From Methylovorus menthalis (GTDB lineage: Bacteria; Pseudomonadota; Gammaproteobacteria; Burkholderiales; Methylophilaceae), in contig NZ_JAJAQH010000006.1 in the NCBI RefSeq assembly GCF_020523625.1, positions 496,001 to 560,000 of the forward strand: DNA of 64,000 nt, read 5' to 3'. This document shows, piece by piece, positions 19,651 through 28,922 of the stretch; position 1 is the first letter of the stretch; the number at the start of each line of letters is the position of its first letter. The translations under genes were made by a program, and so were the position numbers. The notes under the pieces are model-generated. The model made no database searches. It saw only the letters and a program-made list of their open reading frames with translations, and had not been told where the DNA came from.

Positions 19651-20352
19651 CTAATGCCACAGCTGGGGGCTCAATAGGCGCAAGCCTACACTGAGCCAGC
19701 GATCCTCATTGCCCTGGTCCATCCTGTTGCCATACGTTGTGTCTATCTGCACACGCTCTCGCACTAGCCAATAGCGCAGGCCCACCTGGTAAAAAGGGCG
19801 TTCGCGGTCATCGCCAAACACTTCCGCGATGGCCTGCAGTCGTTCGTTCAACCGCGTTTCTGACCCCAGTCCCCAGGTCAGCTTGTTCTGGTGCTCGGCT
19901 TTTTCATGCAACCAACCCAGATTCACATGCAGTATCAGCGCATCATTTGCCAGTGAGAAGCTGGCAGGCATATACGCATAGGCATCGCCCAGCATGCTGG
20001 ATTTCTCATCCACGCTGGGATGCCTTGCATGCCCCACCACCAGCCCGATGCCGTAATTGTTGGTTGTGAGCGGGCGGAACAGGGTTTTGGCTTGCAGAAT
20101 GACATCCGTGGTATTGGAGTCGCCATCTGCGCGGGTCAGGGCGCCGCCATAGGTCAGCTCCAGGTTCTCGCCGACATTGCAGCCTGGCAGCGCCCAGTAT
20201 TCGTCGCTGTTGGCATTATGTTTGGTCCAGGTTTCCAACTGACAGCTGCGCGGGTCCACGACGCGCGCATCGTCGGTGATCATGGGGCGGGCAGCGTGGG
20301 CGGCTAGCGGTAACACCAGCAGCACTGCTAGCAAGGGGCGGAGTCGTTTCAT
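19651..20352 (-). CDS. Putative outer-membrane beta-barrel protein
   Basis: A 233-aa protein with a clear signal peptide (basic start, LLAVLLVLPLAAHA cleavage near residue 20). The mature part begins RPMITDDARVVDPRSCQLETW and alternates polar and hydrophobic residues in strand-like segments, ending with an LLSPQLWH tail. This pattern is seen in proteobacterial proteins annotated only as hypothetical or transporter. The substrate is unknown. A TATAAT (20379-20384, minus strand) lies just upstream of the start. Convergent with dgkA, whose stop lies 34 bases away. Confidence 0.7.
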   Translation of the reverse strand: MKRLRPLLAVLLVLPLAAHAARPMITDDARVVDPRSCQLETWTKHNANSDEYWALPGCNVGENLELTYGGALTRADGDSNTTDVILQAKTLFRPLTTNNYGIGLVVGHARHPSVDEKSSMLGDAYAYMPASFSLANDALILHVNLGWLHEKAEHQNKLTWGLGSETRLNERLQAIAEVFGDDRERPFYQVGLRYWLVRERVQIDTTYGNRMDQGNEDRWLSVGLRLLSPQLWH

Positions 20353-20410
20353 GTTGGAATTCCCTGATAAGCGGCTGCATTATAAACATGCAATATGACG
20401 TCTGCATTGC

Positions 20411-20428
20411 AATTCACATAAGCGTCAT
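20411..20428 (+). promoter_or_regulatory. Weak PhoB-like repeat before the GT4 gene
   Basis: AATTCAC-ATAA-GCGTCAT has the 11-bp heptamer spacing and the TCAY cores but poor outer positions. It ends 54 bases before GTG 20483. Listed because neighbouring genes have better boxes; it may be chance. Confidence 0.3.
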
Positions 20429-20482
20429 AAATCCTCTGTATCTTGCCAACAAAGCGTTATATGCGTGTTGCGAGAGGCAGAT

Positions 20483-21637
20483 GTGAAGATTTTATTTATT
20501 TCCGATGTGTATTTTCCCCGCATCAATGGGGTGTCGACGTCCATCCGGACCTTTGTCGGGCAATTGCAGGAGCTGGGCCATGAGGTGCATCTGATTGCGC
20601 CAGATTATGGCGTGCAAACCGAAGATGAACATTGGATACGGCGCATTCCTGCGCGTACCATTTATTTTGATCCGGAAGATCGCCTGATGAAATATGGCGC
20701 CGCGCTGGACAAGCTGATGGAGCTGCGCGCCGAGAATTACGACCTCATTCACATTCACACGCCGTTTGTTGCCCATTACCTGGGACTCAAGCTGGGGCGT
20801 TTGCTGGATGTGCCTTGTGTGGAAACCTACCACACCTTTTTTGAGGATTATCTGCATCATTATTTACCGTGGATACCCAAGGCCATGGCAAAAGGGCTGG
20901 CACGCATGGTGTCGCGGCAGCAGTGCAATGCCGTGCAGGCCATTGTGGCGCCATCGCGGCCCATGCTAGATGTCTTGCGCCAATATGGCATCAACAGCAC
21001 GGCAGAGGTCATCCCCACCGGCTTGCAACCCCACAGCTTTGCCGATGCCGATGGCGACGCATTCCGAAGCAAATACAGCATTGCCCCAAATCGCCCGGTC
21101 GCCCTGTTTGTCGGGCGCGTAGCATTTGAGAAAAACATCGCTTTTCTGGTCCGCATGGTGACACATCTGCGCAAACATCAACCGGATGCCCTGCTGGTCA
21201 TTGCCGGAGAGGGCCCCGCTGAGAGCAGTCTGCATGCCATGAGCAAGCAACTGGGCCTGCAGGACAATATCCAGTTCATCGGCTATCTGGATCGCGAGAA
21301 AGAACTCAATGCCTGCTATCGGGCGGCGGATGTCTTTGTCTTCTCATCAAAAACTGAAACCCAGGGCCTGGTGCTGCTGGAAGCCATGGCACAAGGTACG
21401 CCGGTGGTTGCATTGGCGGAGCTGGGTACCAAATCCATCCTGATCGAGGGCGAGGGTGCCTTGATTGCGCCAGAAGATGAACAGGTGTTTGCCGAAAAAG
21501 TAAGTAGCCTGTTCAGTGATGAGGCTAAGCGCAAACGTCTGGGCGAGTCCGCGCGGCAATATGCGGCCAAACGCTGGACCTCGCGCACGCAGGCCGAACG
21601 CATGCTGCAATTTTACGAGCAGCTGATTTCGGCCTGA
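20483..21637 (+). CDS. GT4-family glycosyltransferase, possible glycolipid synthase
   Basis: A 384-aa GT-B retaining glycosyltransferase. It opens with the acceptor-side motif FISDVYFPRINGVSTSIRTF, has YHTFFEDYLHHY in the N-lobe, the nucleotide-sugar lobe starting PVALFVGRVAFEKN, and the E-x7-E motif in SKTETQGLVLLEAMAQGTPVVA. Relatives include lipid alpha-mannosyl and diacylglycerol glucosyl transferases. Start GTG 20483 is preferred (gagaggcag ribosome site) over upstream 20465. With PLC-like, PAP2 and DgkA proteins nearby it could glycosylate DAG, but that is inference. Confidence 0.85.
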   Translation: MKILFISDVYFPRINGVSTSIRTFVGQLQELGHEVHLIAPDYGVQTEDEHWIRRIPARTIYFDPEDRLMKYGAALDKLMELRAENYDLIHIHTPFVAHYLGLKLGRLLDVPCVETYHTFFEDYLHHYLPWIPKAMAKGLARMVSRQQCNAVQAIVAPSRPMLDVLRQYGINSTAEVIPTGLQPHSFADADGDAFRSKYSIAPNRPVALFVGRVAFEKNIAFLVRMVTHLRKHQPDALLVIAGEGPAESSLHAMSKQLGLQDNIQFIGYLDREKELNACYRAADVFVFSSKTETQGLVLLEAMAQGTPVVALAELGTKSILIEGEGALIAPEDEQVFAEKVSSLFSDEAKRKRLGESARQYAAKRWTSRTQAERMLQFYEQLISA

Positions 21638-21755
21638 GACTGGCTGCTTGCCTATAACGGCTGGTGCGGCGCTGATGACTCTCATGCAAAAATAGATTGA
21701 TTGCCAGCCCTTAAGCTTGCTTTAATCAGGGTGAGGATTTCACAGGGGTTGGGTT

Positions 21756-23012
21756 ATGCATGTGCTTGTCATTGGCGGCGGTGTCATCGGGGTAACGACC
21801 GCTTATTACCTGGCTCGAGCCGGGCATAGCGTCACGCTGCTTGAGCGCGAGGCTGGCCCCGCCTTGCAAACCAGCTTTGCCAATGCCGGCCAGGTTTCGC
21901 CTGGTTACGCTTCCCCGTGGGCGGCCCCTGGCGTTCCACTCAAAGCATTGAAGTGGATGTTCATGCGGCATGCGCCACTGGCGCTTAAGCCCGATGGCTC
22001 TTTGGCGCAGATCCAATGGCTGTGGCAACTCTGGCGCAATTGCGATGCCCGCCATTACCTGCGCAACAAAGAGCGCATGGTGCGGCTGGCGGAATATAGC
22101 CGCGATTGCCTGGATGCCCTGCGTCGCGATACCGAGATTGAATATGAAGGCCGCCAGCTCGGCACCTTGCAGGTATTTCGTACCCAGCAACAGCTGGATG
22201 CCGCCGGACGCGATATTACCGTGCTGCATGAGGCTGGCGTGCCGTTTCAGTTACTGGATAGTCACCAGCTGGCCGATGCCGAGCCTGCCTTGCAACATGC
22301 GGCAGCGCGGCTCACGGGTGGCCTGCGACTACCTCACGATGAAACCGGAGATTGCTATCTGTTCACCACGCGTCTGGCGGCTATGGCGCAAGCCATTGGC
22401 GTGGTATTTGAGTACGGTGCAACGGCGAGCGCCATGCAGATCGAGGGTGGTCGCTTTATCGGAGTGCAAACGAACGAACGACTGATCACGGCCGATGCCT
22501 GTGTGCTGGCCGCTGGTGTATACAGCGCCCGTTTGTTACGCGGAATCGCCGATATTCCTGTTTACCCGGTCAAGGGCTACTCGATTACCCTGCCTATCCT
22601 CAATGAGCAACTGGCACCGCGCTCCACCATTCTCGATGAAACCTACAAGATCGCGCTGACGCGCTTTGACCAGCGCATACGCGTCGGTGGCATGGCGGAA
22701 GTGGTCGGTTACGATACGCGCTTGCGCGCACGCCGCCGTGCCACGCTGGAAATGGTGGTGCAGGATTTATTCCCCGGTGCGGGCGATACGACCAAAGCGA
22801 GCTTCTGGGCCGGGTTGCGTCCCATGACGCCGGACGGCACGCCATTGGTGGGCGCGACCCATATTCCCAATTTTTTCCTTAATACCGGACATGGCACCCT
22901 GGGCTGGACCATGGCTTGCGGGTCAGCACAGTTGCTCGCGCATCTCATATCGGGGCAGGCCGCGGATATCCGCCATGATGATCTGTCACTGGCCCGCTAT
23001 CACCAGCCTTGA
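21756..23012 (+). CDS. dadA: D-amino acid dehydrogenase small subunit
   Basis: FAD-dependent oxidative deamination of D-amino acids at the inner membrane. The 418-aa DAO-family protein starts with the dinucleotide fold [17 protein letters not shown], has LERE as the ribose-binding acid, [17 protein letters not shown] as a family signature, and ends with [17 protein letters not shown] before the C terminus. No alanine racemase gene (dadX) accompanies it here. It is monocistronic and shares a bidirectional terminator with pstB. Confidence 0.92.
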   Translation: MHVLVIGGGVIGVTTAYYLARAGHSVTLLEREAGPALQTSFANAGQVSPGYASPWAAPGVPLKALKWMFMRHAPLALKPDGSLAQIQWLWQLWRNCDARHYLRNKERMVRLAEYSRDCLDALRRDTEIEYEGRQLGTLQVFRTQQQLDAAGRDITVLHEAGVPFQLLDSHQLADAEPALQHAAARLTGGLRLPHDETGDCYLFTTRLAAMAQAIGVVFEYGATASAMQIEGGRFIGVQTNERLITADACVLAAGVYSARLLRGIADIPVYPVKGYSITLPILNEQLAPRSTILDETYKIALTRFDQRIRVGGMAEVVGYDTRLRARRRATLEMVVQDLFPGAGDTTKASFWAGLRPMTPDGTPLVGATHIPNFFLNTGHGTLGWTMACGSAQLLAHLISGQAADIRHDDLSLARYHQP

Positions 23013-23031
23013 ATGACTGCGAATAGCCATG

Positions 23032-23062
23032 AAAAAAGCCCGGGGATAAGCCTGGGCTTTTT
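23032..23062. terminator. Bidirectional terminator between dadA and pstB
   Basis: aaaagccc (23034-23041) and gggctttt (23054-23061) form a stem flanked by A and T runs on both sides, serving convergent dadA and pst transcripts. Confidence 0.8.
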
Positions 23063-23104
23063 GCTGCAAGGATGGACTGTTTGGCAGGCCACCAGGCGAC
23101 GTGA

Positions 23105-23884
23105 TTAACCGAACTTGCCGGTAATGTAGTCTTCTGTTTCCTTGCGGGTAGGGCGGGTGAAGATCATGTCAGTATCGCCGTACTCGATCAGCTCGCCCAG
23201 ATACATATAAGCGGTGTAGTCAGACACACGGGCTGCTTGCTGCATGTTGTGTGTCACCACCAGAATCGTCAGCTTGTTGCGCAGCTCGGACATCAGTTCT
23301 TCGATGTTGGCAGTCGCAATCGGGTCCAGCGCAGATGTCGGCTCGTCGAACAGCATGATTTCAGGGTCGGTTGCCAGTGCGCGGGCAATGCACAGACGCT
23401 GTTGCTGACCACCAGACAGGTTGAATGCCAGGTCGTGCAGGCGGTTTTTCACTTCGTCCCACAGGGCTGCACCTTTCAGTGCTTCTTCTACCTTGTCATC
23501 CACGACGCGCTTGTTGTTCTCACCACGTACACGCAGGCCGTAAGCCACGTTTTCGTAGATGGACTTGGGGAAGGGGTTAGGCTTCTGGAACACCATGCTG
23601 ATGCGCATGCGCACTTCAATCGGGTCCACGCCATTGGCCAGCACATTGGTGTTGTCTGGATGCATGATGATCTGGCCATCATAACGGTTGCCAGGGTAGA
23701 GATCGTGCATGCGGTTGAAGCAGCGCAGGAATGTCGATTTACCACAGCCGGATGGGCCGATCAGGGCGGTGATCTTCTTCTCATACAGCGGCATGGTGAT
23801 GCCCTTGAGTGCCTTGTGACCACCATTGTAGTAGAAATTCAGATCGCGCGATTCAGCTTTAATCGGAGTTGAGGTTGTCACCAT
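23105..23884 (-). CDS. pstB: Phosphate ABC transporter ATP-binding protein
   Basis: Energises high-affinity phosphate import. 259 aa with Walker [10 protein letters not shown] (43-51), the Q-loop [11 protein letters not shown], signature [16 protein letters not shown] and Walker [14 protein letters not shown], then the His switch VVTHNM. Last gene of pstSCAB, 59 bases after pstA. The usual phoU is not in the window after it; dadA is convergent instead, so phoU and phoBR must lie elsewhere. Confidence 0.97.
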   Translation of the reverse strand: MVTTSTPIKAESRDLNFYYNGGHKALKGITMPLYEKKITALIGPSGCGKSTFLRCFNRMHDLYPGNRYDGQIIMHPDNTNVLANGVDPIEVRMRISMVFQKPNPFPKSIYENVAYGLRVRGENNKRVVDDKVEEALKGAALWDEVKNRLHDLAFNLSGGQQQRLCIARALATDPEIMLFDEPTSALDPIATANIEELMSELRNKLTILVVTHNMQQAARVSDYTAYMYLGELIEYGDTDMIFTRPTRKETEDYITGKFG

Positions 23885-23943
23885 TTGATTAGTTTCCTGA
23901 TTCTTAAATTAGTCTGTTCAGCCAGTAAGCGGGGATGTCCCGA

Positions 23944-24882
23944 TTACCACTTTATATTCTTGCGGATGCGGTAACGCAGCCAGATTGCGGTGCCATTCAT
24001 CAGCAGGGTAACCACGATGATGAGCGCGCCGGTGGCCGCTGCATTCATGTGGAATGCATGGTCAGGGCGGGACAGCCAGTTGAACATCTGGATCGGCATC
24101 ACGGTAAAGCCGGAACTCAGCCACTCAAAATTGAGGAAGGGTGGCGTATCCGTAATCGGGGATGGTGGCAGGAAGGCAATGAAGGTCAGCGCACCAATCG
24201 TAATCAGAGGAGCCGTTTCGCCCAATGCCCGTGCCATGCCGATAATCACGCCGGTCAGGATGCCGCCGAACGAGTAGTGCAGCACATGGTGCAGCACGAC
24301 TTGCCACTTGGTGGCGCCTACAGCATATGCTGCTTCGCGAATCGCCACAGGAATGCCACGTACTGCTTCACGTGTTGCCACAATGACAACCGGCAGGATC
24401 AGCAGACCCAATGTCAGGCCGGCGGTAAGAATGCTTTGCCCCAGATCGAGAATGTAAACAAACAGACCCAGTGCCAGCAAACCATACACAATCGAAGGAA
24501 CACCCGCCAGGTTCGTCACGTTGATTTCGATCAGATCGGAGAACCAGTTCTTGGGTGCGTACTCTTCCAGATACAGGCCTGCTGCAACACCCATCGGCAC
24601 GGCGGAAAGAAAGGTCACGATCATCACCAGCAGCGAACCTATCCAAGCCGATAACAGGCCAGCATGGGCTGCCCGGCGTGAAGGGTATTCGGAGAGGAAC
24701 TCAAACGTGAAGCGCGGGTAACCATCCATCACCAGGTCGACAAACAGCGTCAACAAGGTCAGGAGGCCGATCATCAGCGCGATCAGGCCGATAATCGAGA
24801 ATACATAGTCATTGAATTTGTGCCGGCGAATCATCGCCCGCACTTCTTCCAGGTTGTCCAGTACGGATGCTTGGTTACTCAT
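23944..24882 (-). CDS. pstA: Phosphate ABC transporter permease PstA
   Basis: Inner-membrane channel subunit paired with PstC. 312 aa with six hydrophobic segments and the EAA loop ATREAVRGIPVAIREAAYAVGATKWQ near residues 165-190. A long insertion-like segment between helices (LPPSPITDTPPFLNFEWLSSG, near 240-260) lies on the periplasmic side, as is common in proteobacterial PstA. Only three bases separate it from pstC, so the two are translationally coupled. Confidence 0.96.
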   Translation of the reverse strand: MSNQASVLDNLEEVRAMIRRHKFNDYVFSIIGLIALMIGLLTLLTLFVDLVMDGYPRFTFEFLSEYPSRRAAHAGLLSAWIGSLLVMIVTFLSAVPMGVAAGLYLEEYAPKNWFSDLIEINVTNLAGVPSIVYGLLALGLFVYILDLGQSILTAGLTLGLLILPVVIVATREAVRGIPVAIREAAYAVGATKWQVVLHHVLHYSFGGILTGVIIGMARALGETAPLITIGALTFIAFLPPSPITDTPPFLNFEWLSSGFTVMPIQMFNWLSRPDHAFHMNAAATGALIIVVTLLMNGTAIWLRYRIRKNIKW

Positions 24883-24885
24883 GGT

Positions 24886-25833
24886 TTAATAAGTCTCTCT
24901 GAATTTCTTGCGGGTAAGGTGGCCCAGAATATTGAAGATCAGGGTCATTAACATCAGCACCAGACCTGCAGCAAAAATACTCTGGTAACCAATGCTACCG
25001 TGAGGCAAATCGCCCATGGCAACCTGCACGATGTAAGCAGTAATGGTGGATGCGCTTTCCATCGGGTTGAAGGTCAGGTTAGGTTGTTGGCCAGCCGCAA
25101 GTGCTACTACCATCGTTTCACCTACCGCACGGGAAATACCCAGGATGTAAGCGGCGATAATGCCGGAAATCGCTGCCGGGGTTACCACACGGATGGCTGT
25201 CTGAAAGCGCGTGGCGCCCATGGCATACGAACCTTCTCGCATGCTCATTGGTACAGCGCGCATGGCATCTTCAGCGACCGAGCTGATATAAGGCACGATC
25301 ATGATGCCCATCACGATACCTGGGCCCAACATATTGAAGCCAGGCAGGCCGGGGATGAATTTTTGCAGCAAGGGTGTCACGAACAGCAGGGCGAAGTAGC
25401 CAAATACCACCGTTGGCACGCCAACCAGCAGTTCCAGGATGGGCTTGACGGTTTCGCGCGTCCTGTGCGAAGCAAACTCGGACAGGTAAATGGCACCAAT
25501 GGTGCCAATCGGAATAGCTACCAGCAAGGCAATGGCCGAGGTGGTGAGCGTGCCGGAAACCAGAGGCAAAATGCCATAGTGCGCATCTTCAAACAGTGGC
25601 GTCCATTGCGTATCCGTCAGGAAGTCAATAATGGAAACATGCTCAAAAAAGCTTAAGGATTCGTAAAGCAGAATGGCGACAATTGCCATCGTGGTTGCTA
25701 CTGCCGACATGGCAGCCAGCATAAGAAGGAATTCAATCACGCGTTCAACAAAATGTCTGCGGACGTTTTTTGCCAAACGTGCACTGATTTTCAGTTCAGT
25801 CTGATTTGGTAGCACTTGAGTAGCCGTGTTCAC
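24886..25833 (-). CDS. pstC: Phosphate ABC transporter permease PstC
   Basis: Inner-membrane partner of PstA. 315 aa, six membrane segments, with the EAA loop SSVAEDAMRAVPMSMREGSYAMGATRFQ near the middle (about 185-212) and the later IIAAYILGISRAVGETM. The N-terminal 35 residues are a cytoplasmic basic tail before the first helix. The start codon lies 86 bases after pstS. Confidence 0.96.
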   Translation of the reverse strand: MNTATQVLPNQTELKISARLAKNVRRHFVERVIEFLLMLAAMSAVATTMAIVAILLYESLSFFEHVSIIDFLTDTQWTPLFEDAHYGILPLVSGTLTTSAIALLVAIPIGTIGAIYLSEFASHRTRETVKPILELLVGVPTVVFGYFALLFVTPLLQKFIPGLPGFNMLGPGIVMGIMIVPYISSVAEDAMRAVPMSMREGSYAMGATRFQTAIRVVTPAAISGIIAAYILGISRAVGETMVVALAAGQQPNLTFNPMESASTITAYIVQVAMGDLPHGSIGYQSIFAAGLVLMLMTLIFNILGHLTRKKFRETY

Positions 25834-25919
25834 TTGATTTAGACCCGTGCATTGTAACGGAATTGAAGGGAGGGATGCGACATCGGGCAGGCATTAATGC
25901 CGCCCGATGTCGCAAGCCA

Positions 25920-26924
25920 TTACTTGATACGGCTCAGCAGTTCAGGAATCTTCACGCCAACTTCAGGCACGCCACCAAAGCCAGTACCCGGCTTCAGAGA
26001 CTTCCAGTGAGCTACCACGGCAGCGTATTCGCTGGATGGCAAAGGCACGTATTTCACTTCCTTGGTCAGCTCAGCAGCATTGGCCAGGTAGAAGTTGATG
26101 AACTCTTTGACTTCAGGCTTGAAAGCGCCTGCAGTTGCGTTCACATAGATGAACAGCGGACGGGACAATGGCTGGTAAGTGCCATTCATCACAGTTTCAG
26201 GGGATGGACCAACCGCTGGTGCGCCAGTCTTGGCAACGATAGGCACAGCGCGCAGTTTGTCGCGGTTTTCGTCAAAATAAGCATAGCCAAAGTAACCCAG
26301 GCCGCCGATGTCGCTGGATACACCTTGTACCAGAACGTTGTCATCTTCAGAGGCGGTGAAGTCACCACGGCTGGACTTGGCCTTGCCAACCACAGCTTCA
26401 GTAAAATAGTCGAATGTACCCGAGTCAGCGCCTGGGCCAAACAGCTTCAGTGGCTTGTCTGGCCAAGTGGCGTTCACTTGTTTCCAGGTCTTGATGCTGC
26501 CTTGTGCAGCAGGTGCCCACATCTTGTTCAGCTCTTCCACGGTCAAGCTCTTGATCCAGTCATTCTTTGGATTCACCACCACGGTCAGCGCGTCATAAGC
26601 AACTGGCAGTTCAATATATTGAATGCCGGCTTCCTTACATGCATCCATTTCCTTTTTCAGGATAGGGCGAGAAGCTTCGGAGATATCGGTTTCGCCACGG
26701 CAGAACTTCTTGAAACCGCCGCCAGTACCGGAAATACCCACGGTAACCTTGATCGCGCCTTTCTTGGCTTTCTGGAATTCTTCAGCGACCGCTTCGGTAA
26801 TCGGATAAACCGTGCTGGAACCGTCGATCTTGACGATCTTTTCAGCGGCGTGAGCAGTAGGGATGGCGAACAGAGATGCGACAACGGCCGCCAGACCCAT
26901 GCTTTGTACAAACTTCGATTGCAT
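25920..26924 (-). CDS. pstS: Periplasmic phosphate-binding protein PstS
   Basis: High-affinity receptor that delivers phosphate to PstCA. Start ATG 26924 has a strong GGAGG ribosome site and opens a signal peptide cut after AHA ([20 protein letters not shown]...). The mature protein (about 310 aa) begins [20 protein letters not shown], with the phosphate-binding [23 protein letters not shown] further in. An upstream in-frame start at 27032 is rejected because it lies inside the putative PhoB box. Confidence 0.97.
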   Translation of the reverse strand: MQSKFVQSMGLAAVVASLFAIPTAHAAEKIVKIDGSSTVYPITEAVAEEFQKAKKGAIKVTVGISGTGGGFKKFCRGETDISEASRPILKKEMDACKEAGIQYIELPVAYDALTVVVNPKNDWIKSLTVEELNKMWAPAAQGSIKTWKQVNATWPDKPLKLFGPGADSGTFDYFTEAVVGKAKSSRGDFTASEDDNVLVQGVSSDIGGLGYFGYAYFDENRDKLRAVPIVAKTGAPAVGPSPETVMNGTYQPLSRPLFIYVNATAGAFKPEVKEFINFYLANAAELTKEVKYVPLPSSEYAAVVAHWKSLKPGTGFGGVPEVGVKIPELLSRIK

Positions 26925-27014
26925 ATAACCTCCATGGTTTGAATAAATCCGCGCTGCAGACGTCAGTTTCCGAGAGCGGGGGTACATAACTTGGGAGCAC
27001 TTTAAAGCCTCTAT

Positions 27015-27032
27015 GTTACAAGTTTGTGACAA
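27015..27032 (-). promoter_or_regulatory. PhoB box of pstSCAB
   Basis: On the minus strand TTGTCAC-AAAC-TTGTAAC: two heptamers at 11-bp spacing, close to the CTGTCAT-N4-CTGTCAY consensus, 90 bases upstream of the pstS ATG. Supported by the well-known PhoB control of pst operons. Confidence 0.8.
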
Positions 27033-27042
27033 CGATGACGAA

Positions 27043-27056
27043 AGCTAAATTTAGCT
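27043..27056. repeat. Perfect 14-bp palindrome between pstS and its divergent neighbour
   Basis: AGCTAAATTTAGCT lies 10 bp upstream of the PhoB box in the 342-bp gap between pstS and the divergent gene. It could be an operator half-way between the two promoters. The remaining gap up to 27266 is A/T-rich and I see no further gene or clear promoter in it. Confidence 0.4.
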
Positions 27057-27266
27057 GGTGATGCTCTAACATTTAAATCCGTAGAAAATGCTCAATCTGG
27101 TCGAGAGAAAACTCTTCTGATGCACTTTTAGTTGATATCTATCACCTGAGAATGTTTAGGGGTATTCGAAAATATGGACTCCATATTTTTAATATTACCC
27201 AAGCTCATGGCAGCTAAAGTCGAGAGTCTGGCTATTAAGATTAAGTTAACAATCCTTCCCCAAAAA

Positions 27267-28823
27267 ATGAAAATAATGAAGAAGAATCTCCCCATGTGGT
27301 TATTGATCGCGGCACTCATGCCTTCATTTGTATATGCATCTGCTCTGGATGCTACTGAGGATGGCTATATCGGGCTGATCCCGGCCGGAAATTACAGGCT
27401 GACTAAGGGGAGATGCGATGAATGTCATGCATCTCCACAATCGCTTTGGTATTTCAAGGATGAAATAATTGGTACCACTGCTTACCGACCTTCCGATGAC
27501 ACTGTTTCGCTCGTCTGGCTTGGGTCGAGCAAGGTGTTTACCAATGCAAGAATACTGAATGAAGATACGATCGCGCTGAGCAATGGAGAAACCTTGGCCT
27601 TCGGGATTGTTCCTAAAATCAAAACCAACCTGTCCTACTTCAATCAGGCGAGTTTGGATTACTTGATGGACCATCCTGTTCGGTTACGTGGTGAGGTGAT
27701 GGACGATAATGGTATGCCAAGGTTTGTAGCCCGGACCATATGGCCTCTGAATTTCAAGATACTGTCTTCACCACCCAAACCTCTGGCCCAAGGTGAGTCT
27801 CTTCAGCAGCTGGTCCGATCAAATAATGGAGGTGCCCAGCGGCCATTTCAGACGCGTGTTCTATGGCAGCGCCCGCCCTCACCCGATTCGGCATGGCAGG
27901 GTAAAGCCGTCATTGGTTTGATGTTAAATGGTGCTCAAGGAGATGACGATGAAGCACATGGAGGGCACTTTGGCATTTTGACAGGCCAGTACCAGTCGGA
28001 TGGAGACTGGTCTCGATGGTTGGTGAATAATTTTTACAATTTGGATTCGTATAGCGAAAAAGGCATCATCGCTGCGCCTACTCCAGCTGACAAGTACCTG
28101 ATGGATTTGAACAATGGCCAGAGTTACTATCGTCCATCCTACATGTTGGTGGCGATCATGCGCGATTCGTCAATTCCGCAACTCTACCAATCATCTATCA
28201 ATAAAGTCTTTGAAGACTTCTACCGGCACAACATTACATACGATCATGCTAAATCGAACTGTGCAGGTATCAGTATCGATGCATTACGTCAGATTGGCTG
28301 GAAAGTGCCTGAAAGAGGTAGTGATGGATACTTGAAAGCGGTGGCTGCTTACTTGTATGTTGCGATTACCAGTAAAAGTCTGAAAGATGCCCGCAATGTA
28401 TATAACTACATTACCGAAGAATCCACCAGGTTGAATCCTGCGGCAGCGTTTGATGCGATTGGCAATGATATGCTGATGCTGGCTAATCAGCATGCTGAGC
28501 GGTCTTTAACCTTAATCGAACGTCGGTTTTCGGAATCGATTGAAGCGTTGGTCTACGTTCAAATTCCGCAGATCCCATCTTCTCGTGCATTTGGTCAGGC
28601 TCCCGTATATTCATTTGATGAATACCTTGAGCGAGCGCCTGCAGATCGCAGCCAATGGAAGATTGTGCCGGTAGAGCCCAGGCCGTTTCCAGACAATCTT
28701 AAAGGTAAGGCGGCACTTGAGCTTGCCAAGCCCTCCATCGTGCCTGTGCCTGTTGCCATCGCACTGCTGTTAATGCTATCTAGCATAGTAGCTGGAGGCT
28801 GGTGGATTTCAAGAAAACTATAA
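27267..28823 (+). CDS. Secreted permuted papain-like (DUF4105-like) protein with a CXXCH motif
   Basis: About 518 aa. A basic N terminus and hydrophobic segment ending VYASA form a signal peptide; ATG 27267 or 27276 is possible. Early in the mature part is CDECH (a heme c-type motif, once only). The central region has a His in HGGHFGILTG followed about 120 residues later by a Cys in SNCAGISIDALRQIGW. His before Cys is the order of circularly permuted NlpC/P60 and DUF4105-like hydrolases. The C terminus is a single membrane helix after VPVPVAIALLL and ends in SRKL. Base composition is lower in GC than its neighbours. Divergent from pstS; function unknown. Confidence 0.65.
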   Translation: MKIMKKNLPMWLLIAALMPSFVYASALDATEDGYIGLIPAGNYRLTKGRCDECHASPQSLWYFKDEIIGTTAYRPSDDTVSLVWLGSSKVFTNARILNEDTIALSNGETLAFGIVPKIKTNLSYFNQASLDYLMDHPVRLRGEVMDDNGMPRFVARTIWPLNFKILSSPPKPLAQGESLQQLVRSNNGGAQRPFQTRVLWQRPPSPDSAWQGKAVIGLMLNGAQGDDDEAHGGHFGILTGQYQSDGDWSRWLVNNFYNLDSYSEKGIIAAPTPADKYLMDLNNGQSYYRPSYMLVAIMRDSSIPQLYQSSINKVFEDFYRHNITYDHAKSNCAGISIDALRQIGWKVPERGSDGYLKAVAAYLYVAITSKSLKDARNVYNYITEESTRLNPAAAFDAIGNDMLMLANQHAERSLTLIERRFSESIEALVYVQIPQIPSSRAFGQAPVYSFDEYLERAPADRSQWKIVPVEPRPFPDNLKGKAALELAKPSIVPVPVAIALLLMLSSIVAGGWWISRKL

Positions 28824-28897
28824 AGACGTGGTAAGTGAGTTGTTTATAGCTTCAAACTGCTTAGTAGCCAGTCAAAATGAGCGGACGAGGTTTGATG

Positions 28898-28903
28898 TAT
28901 AAT
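28898..28903 (+). promoter_or_regulatory. Predicted -10 element of prfB
   Basis: A perfect TATAAT sits 20 bases before the prfB ATG at 28923. I cannot identify a convincing -35, and the resulting leader would be short (about 13-15 bases). Confidence 0.5.
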
Positions 28904-28922
28904 CTCGTTTTTATTAGGTTTT

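Noticed and set aside
25863-26942. A 359-codon plus-strand frame opposite pstS
   Set aside because: Complementary to a certain gene, with no domain or signal of its own.
28702-28823. C-terminal tail of the 27267 gene as an exosortase sorting signal
   Set aside because: It has VPVP and a helix but no PEP/PEA box and only a short SRKL tail, so I do not call it PEP-CTERM.
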